Below, piece after piece: positions 56,143 through 64,000 of a stretch of DNA of 64,000 bases. Source of the DNA: Paenibacillus_AR mesotrionivorans (lineage in GTDB: Bacteria > Bacillota > Bacilli > Paenibacillales > NBRC-103111); the NCBI RefSeq assembly GCF_046098205.1, contig NZ_JBJURJ010000001.1, forward strand, positions 310,001 to 374,000. The letters run 5' to 3'. Position 1 is the stretch's first letter, and each line of letters begins with the position of its first letter. Below the pieces are notes generated by a model. The model was given only the letters and a program-made list of their open reading frames with translations, was not told the DNA's origin and did not search any database. Both the position numbers and the translations under genes were made by a program.

Positions 56143-57477
56143 TTACGCCCCGATCTCCTCCACCTGCTCCTCGTTTCCGGTAATCACCTTGTGGACCAGA
56201 AGACGGGCAATGCGGAGATTATCGGTTTCTTCTATTATAAATTCCACATTCTCATAGAGGATCTTATCGTTCTTCCGCGGCGGAATTTCCATCTGGGAAT
56301 ACACCCATCCACCGATGGTATCGTACTCCTCCGTACTGATATCCGTTCCGAAGAAATCGTTAAATTCGGAGATAAGCAGCAGTCCGTCAACCGAATACAC
56401 CTGGTTATCCCGGGCTTCAATACTGGGACGCTCCTCATCGAATTCGTCCTGGATCTCACCGACAATTTCTTCAAGAATGTCCTCGACGGTGACCAGACCG
56501 GCCGTACCGCCGTATTCATCAATCAAGAGGGCCATCTGGTGCTTCTTACGCTGCAGGTTTGCTAACAGCGTGCTGATGGACATGCTCTCCGGCACAGTGG
56601 CCAAGGGTCTCAGCACACTGCGGATATCCCGGATGCGGTCCCGCGGGTTGAACAAATCCTTAATATGAATGTACCCAATAATATTATCCTTGTCAGGGTC
56701 ACAAACAGGATAGCGGGTCCGCATCTCCTGAATTGCGATCTCGATGTTATCCTCGATGGACAGGTTGGCGTACAAACACACCATTTCCGTCCGCGGGATC
56801 ATAATTTCTCTGGCTGTGGTTTCACTGAATTCAAAGATGTTGTCCATCAGGGTCATTTCGGCCTTGTCGATAAGGCCGCTCTTGTGGCTCTCCTGCATCA
56901 GGAGACGGATTTCTTCCTCAGAGTGGGCGGTTTCGTGGCCATTGCCCGGCTCAATGCCGGATTTACGCAACATCCAGTTGGAAGCTCCGTTCAGAGACCA
57001 GATAAAAGGGTACATCATTTTGTTGAAGACGTACACAGGGACGGCTGTCCACAACGTCACGGCTTCGGATTGCTGAATTGCGTAAAGCTTCGGGAATTGC
57101 TCACCCAATGTGATATGAAAGGAAGTAACAATAGCAAATGCAATGATGAACGAAATCGTATGCGCCGCAGCCGCAGGCAGTCCCATCATATCGAACAGCG
57201 GCTCCAGGAGCCGTGAGATGGTCGGTTCACCCAGCCAACCGAGAATCAGTGAGGTCAGGGTTATACCCAACTGGCAGGCGGACAGGTAAGCGTTCAGGTT
57301 ATGAAGGATCTTGTGGGAGATCTTCGCCCGGAAGTTCCCCTCCAAGGCAAGCGCCTCAATCCGGCTGGCCCGAACCTTCACATACGCAAACTCCGCTGCC
57401 ACGAACAATCCGTTCAACAAAACAAACACCAATATCAAAACCAATTTCACCCACATAGGTAAAGGGTCTATGCCCAA
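56143..57477 (-). CDS. CNNM-family transporter-like protein with CBS domains (hemolysin-family)
   Basis: A membrane protein of the CorC/YhdP type, thought to handle magnesium or cobalt export. An N-terminal CNNM domain with about four helices (about 8-180, VLILVFVLLNGLFVAAEFA) includes LGEQFPK, a variant of the usual LGEL-x-PK. Two CBS domains (about 210-330) and a C-terminal CorC_HlyC domain (about 345-430) follow. The TTG at 57477 has TTAGGAG at 5 bases, whereas the GTG at 57516 overlaps its own ribosome site. It is alone between the rib leader and the two-component genes. Confidence 0.85.
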   Translation of the reverse strand: MGIDPLPMWVKLVLILVFVLLNGLFVAAEFAYVKVRASRIEALALEGNFRAKISHKILHNLNAYLSACQLGITLTSLILGWLGEPTISRLLEPLFDMMGLPAAAAHTISFIIAFAIVTSFHITLGEQFPKLYAIQQSEAVTLWTAVPVYVFNKMMYPFIWSLNGASNWMLRKSGIEPGNGHETAHSEEEIRLLMQESHKSGLIDKAEMTLMDNIFEFSETTAREIMIPRTEMVCLYANLSIEDNIEIAIQEMRTRYPVCDPDKDNIIGYIHIKDLFNPRDRIRDIRSVLRPLATVPESMSISTLLANLQRKKHQMALLIDEYGGTAGLVTVEDILEEIVGEIQDEFDEERPSIEARDNQVYSVDGLLLISEFNDFFGTDISTEEYDTIGGWVYSQMEIPPRKNDKILYENVEFIIEETDNLRIARLLVHKVITGNEEQVEEIGA

Positions 57478-57745
57478 TTTAGCTCCTAACCGTCCAGGGG
57501 ACCGGCTAGGATACACCTCCTTTATAAGTTCAAAATGGATACATAATAAAACTATATACGTTTTTTGTGTCCATCGTCAAACCGTGAAAATTCCACTGAT
57601 TCACGCCTTCTCCTTGCCACAGGCTGAGAAACGGCTGATTGTTTCATAAAAAGCGCTCTAAAGGCGTCTTTTCCTCAATCTTGAGGGTTTTCGGGGGAAT
57701 TTCATAAAAAAATCTGATAAATCAATTTTGCCCGCCATTCCTTGA

Positions 57746-58462
57746 TCAGACGGATGGGCTGAATTTATAGCCGATGCCCCTGATATTATGGATAAATTTC
57801 GGAGATGAGGGCAGCGGCTCAATTTTTTTGCGGAGGCTGCTGATATGCACCAAAACGGTTCGGGTATCCGAATTGCTTTCGGCTCCCCATACCCGATGAT
57901 ACAACTGCTCGGTGGTGAATACCTGGTTAGGATTTTGCGCCATAAAAAACAACAGCTGAATCTCCTTAGCCGACAAGGGGACCGGCACTTGGTCCAACCG
58001 CACCGCATAATTTTTGAGATCGATGGTCATTTCACCAAAATGAAGCACATCCGCAATTTCCTTCACCGCCGGCTGGGCCAGAAAACGGTTGAAAATTGGC
58101 GCGCGGCGCAGATTTGCCTGGACCCGGGCCAGCACCACCGCAGGGTCAAAGGGCTTCACAATATAGTCGTCACCGCCGATTTCCAGACCGTTCACCACAT
58201 CCTCCGAGTCATTCCGGCAGCTGATAAAAATAACAGGCACATTGGATATCTTGCGGATTTCGCGACATACGCCGAACCCGTCGATCAGCGGCAAATTTAT
58301 ATCCAGCAGAACCAGCTCCGGAAGCTCTTTTTCGAATACCCGCAGTGCCTCCAGACCATTCTCTGCAACAAAGACTTGAAAGCCGTGCTTTTTCAGATAC
58401 AACGTTATGAGATCTCTGATTTCCTGGTCATCCTCTGCAACCAGCAACTTCTCCGAAGTCAC
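57746..58462 (-). CDS. OmpR-family response regulator
   Basis: A 238-residue regulator with receiver domain (about 1-120, D54 in LLDIN, K in VKPFD) and a winged-helix DNA-binding domain (about 140-236). The kinase gene ends 3 bases from its start, so the two form an operon. The targets are unknown. The flanking genes (CNNM protein, ppiB) give no clear hint. Confidence 0.92.
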   Translation of the reverse strand: MTSEKLLVAEDDQEIRDLITLYLKKHGFQVFVAENGLEALRVFEKELPELVLLDINLPLIDGFGVCREIRKISNVPVIFISCRNDSEDVVNGLEIGGDDYIVKPFDPAVVLARVQANLRRAPIFNRFLAQPAVKEIADVLHFGEMTIDLKNYAVRLDQVPVPLSAKEIQLLFFMAQNPNQVFTTEQLYHRVWGAESNSDTRTVLVHISSLRKKIEPLPSSPKFIHNIRGIGYKFSPSV

Positions 58463-58464
58463 GT

Positions 58465-60549
58465 TTAGTCCACCACCATTGGAATGAATTCAATCGGAAT
58501 ATCAAACTGAAAGGTACTGCCTTTACCGTATTCACTGTGGACAGTCAGAATTCCTCCATGATGCATGACGATTTCCCTGGCAATGGCCAAACCGAGCCCT
58601 GACCCGTCCCTGGCGCTCCTCTTTTTGCCGTTCCCCTTCACAAAACGGTCAAAAATATGAGGCAGCAGCTGCGGGTCAATTCCCTTGCCGGTATCCGTCA
58701 CCTGAATCACCAGCCGGTCCCGCCCGTATTCGCCGCGTATGATGATGGCGCCCCCTTCTTCCGTATAATTAAGGGCATTATGCACCAGGTTCGTAATCAC
58801 CTGACGAATGCGGATGGGGTCAATCCGGGCTACAGGCAACCCCTCCTGGGTCGTTTCCGGCTTTAGCAGCTGGAAATGGATCCCCTGATTCTCCACATCC
58901 CATTGGAAGCTGGAGAAATATTCATCGAACAAATCGTCCACAATCACATCCACCATATGGAAGGTGGTCTGCCCCTCCTCCAGCTTCGTCAGATCGAACA
59001 AGTCCTGCACCAGCCTGTCGGCCATCTGGATCTTGTCATACAAGAGCTGGATATATTGCTTCTCCGGCTGGATCACCCCGTCCAGCAGGGCCTTCATATA
59101 TCCCTGGATGGAAGTCATGGGTGTTCCCAGCTCATGGGTTACATTGGCGATAAGCTCCCGCCGCGAGGTTTCCAGCTGATGAAGATGTTCATTGGCATAC
59201 ATCAGATGGGCATTGGTGATTTCCAGCGCTTCCGTTCGCTGTTTGATTTTCTCCTCCAGCTGCTGGTTAAGCTGTGCCAGCTGCCCGGATACATTCTCCA
59301 CATCCACATACGCCTTGGAATAGCGGTGGGCAATGACCAGGGTTTCGGCAAAGGCCAGCAGAAACACGCTGATGGGCATCAGGGAATAACTTTGGATGAC
59401 ACCCTGCTCAAGCAGAATATCGTTCACAACAGTGCCGATCATGATCAGAACACATAAGGCATTGATCCAGGCTCCGGTGCGGCTCCGCGCAACGGCATAC
59501 GCCAGGACGTACAGACAGTACCCGAGAACGATCAAAAGCGCCACCAAAAAGGGAATAAAGGTACAGGTATATGCCCTGACAGGCAGAATGAGAGCCGATA
59601 AGGCCAGCCCCCCGCTGAAGATCCATACTGTCCGGGTCACCCGTTTGTTCATTTCCCGGGGATACAGCAGCTGAATAACGGCCAGCAGGAACGGAATACC
59701 GGCGTATAAGGTGAAATAGGATAGTCTGGACCACCATGGCGCAAGGGAGGGGGCCAGGAAAGTCAGGATGCCTTCGTCCAGCACCATAATCCGGACCGAC
59801 ATTAATAAGCAGGTGATGCTGGTCACCAGGCTCATGGAATCCCGTTTGCGCATCCAAAACAGAGCCAGGTGGTAGATGCCCAAGGTAGCCAAAGCGGCCA
59901 TCACCGATATTTTCCATACCAGGGTCCTCTCCCGGTATTGATAGATGTCAAGAGAATTCCCGAAGGTAAAGGTAGAATGTATGCCGCCTCTCTGATAAGC
60001 CGAATTGGCGACCTGGACAATGATTTCATTATTTCCTGCCGTTACAGGAAACCCGATAATCGACGGATAAATAGCCGCTTCCGGGGGGCTTGGGGATTTC
60101 CCCAACACTCCTCCATCGCCATAGAGCTGGCCGTTGACATAAATCCGGTACCCCGATTGGATGTCACGGATGCCCAAAGCTTTGCGGGTACCCGCTTGCT
60201 CCGGTCCCAGCTTCACCTGAAGCCGGTAAGTGGCCAGCTCTTCCCCCGTCTCCGGCCGGCCGCCGCTCCACATATGGGGGAGCTTGACGTATTCATCCGG
60301 CTTTTGAGAGTTCAAAGCGAAGCTCTCAGGCTCAACCAGCCGGTTGCGGTACAGCTCCCACCCTTCGGTTAATAGCAGGGATCCGTTTTGGGAGAAATCC
60401 CACTCCGACAAATCCAGGATTCCATTCTGTGCCGGCGGTTCCGGCTGGCGGCTGGCAAAAAGCGCAAAAGCCGCTCCCCCCGCAAATAAAATCAGCAGAA
60501 CAGTAAATCCCCAAAACAAGCGGGCCGCTTCCTTATGTCTGGTTGTCAT
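58465..60549 (-). CDS. Seven-transmembrane (7TMR-DISM) sensor histidine kinase
   Basis: A 694-residue kinase. It has an N-terminal signal helix (about 12-32), an extracytoplasmic beta-rich domain (about 40-200) of the glycoside hydrolase family 2 sugar-binding-like fold (YRIYVNGQLYG), then seven membrane helices (about 210-410), a coiled coil (about 415-460), HisKA with H472 in THELGTP and a HATPase domain with DTGKGIDPQL and GSGLGLAI. The H-box has Gly instead of Arg after Leu. The sensor domain suggests a carbohydrate or small-molecule ligand. It is co-transcribed with the response regulator. Confidence 0.92.
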   Translation of the reverse strand: MTTRHKEAARLFWGFTVLLILFAGGAAFALFASRQPEPPAQNGILDLSEWDFSQNGSLLLTEGWELYRNRLVEPESFALNSQKPDEYVKLPHMWSGGRPETGEELATYRLQVKLGPEQAGTRKALGIRDIQSGYRIYVNGQLYGDGGVLGKSPSPPEAAIYPSIIGFPVTAGNNEIIVQVANSAYQRGGIHSTFTFGNSLDIYQYRERTLVWKISVMAALATLGIYHLALFWMRKRDSMSLVTSITCLLMSVRIMVLDEGILTFLAPSLAPWWSRLSYFTLYAGIPFLLAVIQLLYPREMNKRVTRTVWIFSGGLALSALILPVRAYTCTFIPFLVALLIVLGYCLYVLAYAVARSRTGAWINALCVLIMIGTVVNDILLEQGVIQSYSLMPISVFLLAFAETLVIAHRYSKAYVDVENVSGQLAQLNQQLEEKIKQRTEALEITNAHLMYANEHLHQLETSRRELIANVTHELGTPMTSIQGYMKALLDGVIQPEKQYIQLLYDKIQMADRLVQDLFDLTKLEEGQTTFHMVDVIVDDLFDEYFSSFQWDVENQGIHFQLLKPETTQEGLPVARIDPIRIRQVITNLVHNALNYTEEGGAIIIRGEYGRDRLVIQVTDTGKGIDPQLLPHIFDRFVKGNGKKRSARDGSGLGLAIAREIVMHHGGILTVHSEYGKGSTFQFDIPIEFIPMVVD

Positions 60550-60651
60550 CGCGCGTTCACTTGCCCTTCATGCATTCTAGTATTCATCATAACAGAATAA
60601 CGCAATAAGGGTAAACAGGCCTTTTTGGAAGAGCCCGGGGCAATGGTTGTC

Positions 60652-60699
60652 CAAAAAGCCCAAGAGGCTTCCGGATTACCCGGAGATGCTCTTGGGCTA
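60652..60699 (-). terminator. Terminator after ppiB
   Basis: On the minus strand AGCCCAAGAG and CTCTTGGGCT arms with inner CTCCGG/CCGGA pairing end in TTTTTGG. Confidence 0.88.
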
Positions 60700-60726
60700 T
60701 AGGTGAACATGGGTTCATGTAGGGGA

Positions 60727-61161
60727 TTATTCCTCCCAAACCTTCACTTCGGACATTTTGGAGCCTTGCTTCAGGGCATCCACATGCTCCATACCTTCTG
60801 TCACCTTGCCGAATACGGTGTGTACACCATCCAGATGCGGGAAGGAGTCGTAGGTAATGTAGAATTGGCTGCCGCCTGTATCCTTGCCTGCGTGTGCCAT
60901 GGCGATTACGCCGCGGACATGCTTGTTAGGGTTGCCGGCAGTTTCACACTTGATGTTATATCCGGGACCGCCTGTGCCATTGCCGCGGGGGCAGCCGCCT
61001 TGTGCGACAAAACCGGGAACGATACGGTGGAAGGTCAGCCCGTTATAAAAGCCTTCATTGGCCAGCTTTTCGAAATTAGCAACGGTATTCGGGGCATGCT
61101 CCGCATCAAACTCCAGATTGATCGTGCCGCCGTTCTCCAATGTGATGGTACCTTTTTTCAT
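60727..61161 (-). CDS. ppiB: Cytoplasmic peptidyl-prolyl cis-trans isomerase (cyclophilin)
   Basis: A 144-residue cyclophilin starting MKKGTITLENGGTINLEFDAEHAPNTV. Active-site segments FHRIVPGFVAQGG (about 44-56), MAHAGKDTGGSQFYI and VFGKVTEGM are intact. The start at 61161 has GGAG at 7 bases. A longer frame from 61254 has no support. It lies near lysA as in B. subtilis. Confidence 0.95.
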   Translation of the reverse strand: MKKGTITLENGGTINLEFDAEHAPNTVANFEKLANEGFYNGLTFHRIVPGFVAQGGCPRGNGTGGPGYNIKCETAGNPNKHVRGVIAMAHAGKDTGGSQFYITYDSFPHLDGVHTVFGKVTEGMEHVDALKQGSKMSEVKVWEE

Positions 61162-61269
61162 GGGGAGTCTCCTTTGTAAATGGAATCGATCTGACTTATT
61201 GTATCGGATTGCGAAAGGAAATACAAATGTTTCAAAAACGGGACCCACCCCCAAACCTCCATAAACAGC

Positions 61270-61306
61270 AAAAACCCTGCCGTGCTCATAAGAAGCCTCG
61301 GCAGGG
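61270..61306 (-). terminator. Terminator after lysA
   Basis: On the minus strand a perfect 8-bp stem CCCTGCCG/CGGCAGGG with a 16-base loop is followed by five T, 14 bases past the lysA stop. Confidence 0.9.
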
Positions 61307-61319
61307 ATAGGGATTATGA

Positions 61320-62651
61320 TTATGCTCTTGCGGGAGCCTTCTTCATCCGCTCGGGAATCAAGTCATTGCCAACAATATCCTCGTAGGATTCGCGCTTCAC
61401 CGCCAGATCGGCGCTGCCGTCCTTGACGAAGACCACGGCGGGTCGGGGAATCCGGTTATAATTGCTGGCCATGGAATAATTGTACGCGCCTGTGCAGGCT
61501 ACTGCCAGAAGATCACCGGAGTTAACCTTGGGCAGGGACAGATCCCAGATCAGCATATCCCCGCTTTCGCAGCATTTGCCGGCGATGGAAACAACCTCTT
61601 CCGGAGCTGCGGTAGCGCGGTTGGCAAGCATGGCCTCGTATTGGGATTCATAGAGAGCGGGACGGGGGTTATCCGTCATGCCTCCGTCAACGGCCACATA
61701 CTTGCGGATGTCGGGAATTTCCTTATAAGTGCCCACAGTATAAAGGGTAGTGCCTGCATCCCCTACAATGCTGCGGCCCGGCTCGATCCAGATTTCCGGA
61801 ACGGGATAGTCCTGGCCGGCAAAGGAGGTATGAATGCTGTCAACGATGGCATGGACATATTCCACAACGGGCAGCGGGCTGTCCCCTTCCACATAACGAA
61901 TGCCGAAGCCGCCGCCCAGGTTCACTACCTTAAACAGCACGTTCAGCTCACTGCGAACCTTCACCGCAAAGCTCATTACCTTCTCCACGGCAAGCTTGAA
62001 GCCTTCCACCTCGAAAATCTGGGAGCCGATGTGGGAGTGCAGGCCTAAGAGCACCAGGTTCGGCTGGCGCGATGCCTCTTCCACGGCACGGAATGCCGAG
62101 CCGTTGCCCAGGTCAAAGCCAAACTTGGAGTCCTGCTGGCCGGTAGAGGTATATTCATGGGTATGGGCGGACACGCCCGGTGTAATGCGGAGAAGCACAT
62201 TCACCTTGCGGTTGCGTTCGCCGGCCATAGCATTCAGGAGCTCCAGCTCCACAAAGTTGTCGACAACGAAGCAGCCGATGCCGGCTTCCAGCGCCATGTC
62301 AATTTCCCGGGGGGTTTTGTTGTTCCCGTGGAAGTGGATCCGCTCTGGAGGGAATCCGGCTTGGAGAGCGGTGTACAGCTCGCCGTCAGATACCACGTCG
62401 AGGGAAAGCCCCTCCTCATCTACGATCCGGCACATGGCCATGGTGCAGAAGGCCTTGGAGGCATACGCCACCTGAAACTTGAGTCCGGAGGATTTGAAGG
62501 CACCGATGAATTCACGGCAGCGTCTTCTGATGAGCTCCTCATCGACGACATAAAGGGGGGTTCCAAATTGTTCTCTAAGTTGAACGGCATCAACGCCGCC
62601 TATTTCCAGATGGCCGTGATCATTAATTCGACTTGTCCCATGCAGATACAT
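61320..62651 (-). CDS. lysA: Diaminopimelate decarboxylase
   Basis: The PLP-dependent last enzyme of lysine synthesis, converting meso-diaminopimelate to lysine. The 443-residue protein has the PLP-binding Lys at K66 (YASKAF) and the family motifs NLGGGFGIRY, EPGRSIVGDAG and GKCCESGD with the catalytic Cys. The second ATG (62651) has GGAG at 8 bases and is preferred to the one two codons before. It is followed by ppiB, and spoVAF is just upstream, as in B. subtilis. Confidence 0.96.
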   Translation of the reverse strand: MYLHGTSRINDHGHLEIGGVDAVQLREQFGTPLYVVDEELIRRRCREFIGAFKSSGLKFQVAYASKAFCTMAMCRIVDEEGLSLDVVSDGELYTALQAGFPPERIHFHGNNKTPREIDMALEAGIGCFVVDNFVELELLNAMAGERNRKVNVLLRITPGVSAHTHEYTSTGQQDSKFGFDLGNGSAFRAVEEASRQPNLVLLGLHSHIGSQIFEVEGFKLAVEKVMSFAVKVRSELNVLFKVVNLGGGFGIRYVEGDSPLPVVEYVHAIVDSIHTSFAGQDYPVPEIWIEPGRSIVGDAGTTLYTVGTYKEIPDIRKYVAVDGGMTDNPRPALYESQYEAMLANRATAAPEEVVSIAGKCCESGDMLIWDLSLPKVNSGDLLAVACTGAYNYSMASNYNRIPRPAVVFVKDGSADLAVKRESYEDIVGNDLIPERMKKAPARA

Positions 62652-62696
62652 TGCCATTTCTCCTTGTCAATTGGTCTAACAACAAAATAACATATA

Positions 62697-62726
62697 ACGG
62701 CCGTCTGTGCCATACACAAACGGCCG
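62697..62726 (-). terminator. Candidate terminator after spoVAF
   Basis: On the minus strand CGGCCGT/ACGGCCG is a perfect 7-bp stem with a 15-base loop. The T run after it is weak, so lysA may be partly co-transcribed with spoVAF. Confidence 0.55.
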
Positions 62727-62737
62727 ATTGATTTGTA

Positions 62738-64000
62738 CTATCCGTCGGAGACCGGCTGCCGGGTATTGTCTGTCGTATCCGTCAGACTGATCCGGTGGCG
62801 GCTCTCGCCAAAGGGTCTGCGGATCAACACCGTATAAAGCGCCTTTGCATTAAACGGTATAAACGGCCACATGTAGGGAGAGTTGTACGAGCGCTGCACG
62901 GTAAGTATGATCAGCCAGATGGTGGTTGCGCCCACCAGCCCCGGCACTCCCAAGGTGGCGGCTGCCAGCAGCAGAATGATCCGGGAAATGCGGTTAGCCA
63001 TCCCCAATTCATAGCTGGGTGTAGCAAAGGTGCCGATAGTCGCTACCGCCATGTACATGATGACCTCGTTTACGAACATACCGGTTTCTACGGCGATTTG
63101 GCCAATGAGGATAGCAGCGATCAAGCCCATTGCAGTAGCCAGCGGTGTTGGTGTATGCACCGCGGCCATCCGCATCAGATCGACGCCAAGCTCGGCGATG
63201 AGAAACTGCACGATTACCGGGAGCCGCGCCGTTTTTTCCGGCCCTAACCACTCCATCCCCACCGGTTTGAGCTCCGGATGGACCACCATCAGATACCAGA
63301 TGGGCAACAGAAAGAGAGAGGCGATGATCCCGAAATACCGCACCCAGCGGAAGTAGGTGCCCACTGCAGGATTTTGGCGGTATTCCTCCGCATGCTGCAT
63401 CAGCTGGAACATGGTACAGGGCAGGATCATGGCACTGGGGGAGGTGTCCGCCAGAAGCACCACATGGCCCTCCAGCAGGTGGGCGGCCACCACATCGGGC
63501 CGCTCCGAATACCGGACCAGCGGGTAGGGGTTCCATCCCGACTTGTTGACCAGAATTTCCTCCAGCTGTTTTTCGCCCAAGGGAATACCGTCAATCACGA
63601 CCTCCTCCACCTTATTCCGGAAGGTATCGATAAGTTCCGGGGCGGCCACATCCTGGATGTAGGCGATACACACATCGGTTTTGGTGCGTTCCCCTACCTG
63701 CACCACCTCGAATTTAAGCCGCGGATCCCGAAGTCTTCTGCGGATCAGCGTGACGTTGGTCATTAGGGTTTCCACGAAGCCGTCCCTGGCTCCCCGGACC
63801 ACCCGCTCCAGATCCGGCTCCGAGGTGGAACGGACCGGGAAGCTCTTGGCGTCTATGACCAGCGCGGCACGGGCGCCCTCCACGAAGAGCGCCGTCATCC
63901 CCGCCAGTGTTTTATCGATGACCTCATCGAACTTCTCCAGACTTTCCACCTGGATATGGGCCACCAAATTATCCTTCAGCTTTTCAAGCGGATCGTCTCC
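62738..64000 (-). CDS. spoVAF: Spore germination protein SpoVAF (5' part beyond the window)
   Basis: A GerA-family membrane protein of the spore inner membrane, known in B. subtilis to associate with germinant receptors and channel proteins. About 420 C-terminal residues are visible. They hold an N-terminal soluble part (NKSGWNPYPLVRYSERPDV), four or five membrane helices (about 220-370 of the visible part) with the family's TPLATAMGLIAAILIG stretch, and a short cytoplasmic tail. The frame remains open to the window edge, so the start is outside. Its place before lysA is as in B. subtilis, where it ends the spoVA operon. Confidence 0.93.
   Translation of the reverse strand, partial: GDDPLEKLKDNLVAHIQVESLEKFDEVIDKTLAGMTALFVEGARAALVIDAKSFPVRSTSEPDLERVVRGARDGFVETLMTNVTLIRRRLRDPRLKFEVVQVGERTKTDVCIAYIQDVAAPELIDTFRNKVEEVVIDGIPLGEKQLEEILVNKSGWNPYPLVRYSERPDVVAAHLLEGHVVLLADTSPSAMILPCTMFQLMQHAEEYRQNPAVGTYFRWVRYFGIIASLFLLPIWYLMVVHPELKPVGMEWLGPEKTARLPVIVQFLIAELGVDLMRMAAVHTPTPLATAMGLIAAILIGQIAVETGMFVNEVIMYMAVATIGTFATPSYELGMANRISRIILLLAAATLGVPGLVGATTIWLIILTVQRSYNSPYMWPFIPFNAKALYTVLIRRPFGESRHRISLTDTTDNTRQPVSDG

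Noticed and set aside
62652..62737. A possible lysine riboswitch before lysA
   Set aside because: The gap is only about 85 bases and contains a simple hairpin, too short for an L-box.
1..64000. Insertion sequences, integrases, prophage genes or toxin-antitoxin pairs
   Set aside because: No transposase, integrase, phage structural protein or toxin-antitoxin pair was recognised on either strand.

Overview
The window reads as one stretch of a chromosome from a spore-forming, moderately GC-rich Firmicute of the Paenibacillaceae type (Paenibacillus or a near relative). The evidence is gene content and order. Sporulation and germination genes are numerous (spoIVA, spoVIF, ypeB, spmA/spmB, ytfJ, spoVAF). 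TRAP (mtrB), ResABCDE and a low-GC-type ribosomal protein S1 are present, and there is long synteny with Bacillus subtilis in the mtrB-hepS-menG, spoIVA-gpsA-der-fni-ypfD-cmk-ypeB-prsW and resE-rluB-spm-dacB-scp-rib-ppiB-lysA-spoVAF segments. Nearly every gene is on the minus strand. No insertion sequence, prophage or CRISPR array was seen.

Layout. 1-3079: menaquinone and prenyl genes (ubiA-like, menG, hepS) downstream of mtrB. 3194-3453: two identical tRNA-Pro(GGG) genes, each with its own promoter and terminator. 3686-9952: hbs, spoIVA, a 2Fe-2S ferredoxin, spoVIF, gpsA, plsY, der. 10099-20383: a YIEGIA/capping pair, a YphA-type membrane protein, fni, rpsA, plsC, cmk, a PilZ protein, ypeB, a 52-residue zinc-ribbon protein, prsW and mecA. 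20748-36803 is the most accessory part. It holds a 2711-codon secreted multidomain protein (fibronectin III, discoidin and LamG modules around an unassigned central region), a polysaccharide deacetylase lipoprotein, a YoaP-like protein, a two-gene fused 2-oxoacid:ferredoxin oxidoreductase, a CPBP protease and unknown proteins. 36869-38848: a serine T-box leader and serA. 39046-45065: the cytochrome c maturation and redox regulation operon resABCDE. 45226-52073: rluB, a small amidase-like protein, spmB, spmA, dacB, ytfJ, a DUF2953 protein, scpB, scpA. 52092-56067: the riboflavin operon ribD-ribE-ribBA-ribH behind an FMN riboswitch. 56143-64000: a CNNM transporter-like protein, an orphan two-component system, ppiB, lysA and the 3' part of spoVAF.

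How the genes fit together. Much of the window serves sporulation (coat base, envelope, cortex, germination), respiration under varying oxygen (ResDE, c-type cytochrome assembly, menaquinone) and core metabolism controlled by RNA switches (T-box, FMN riboswitch). Four intergenic dyad elements stand out: a related two-hairpin repeat present twice (19527-19623 and 38876-38949), a 171-bp imperfect palindrome after spmB, and a long hairpin after ytfJ. The strongest candidate for new biology is the giant secreted protein at 20748-28880, whose central domain fits no family I can name with confidence.

Start codons were chosen by ribosome-binding-site spacing and family length. Several genes start at GTG or TTG.
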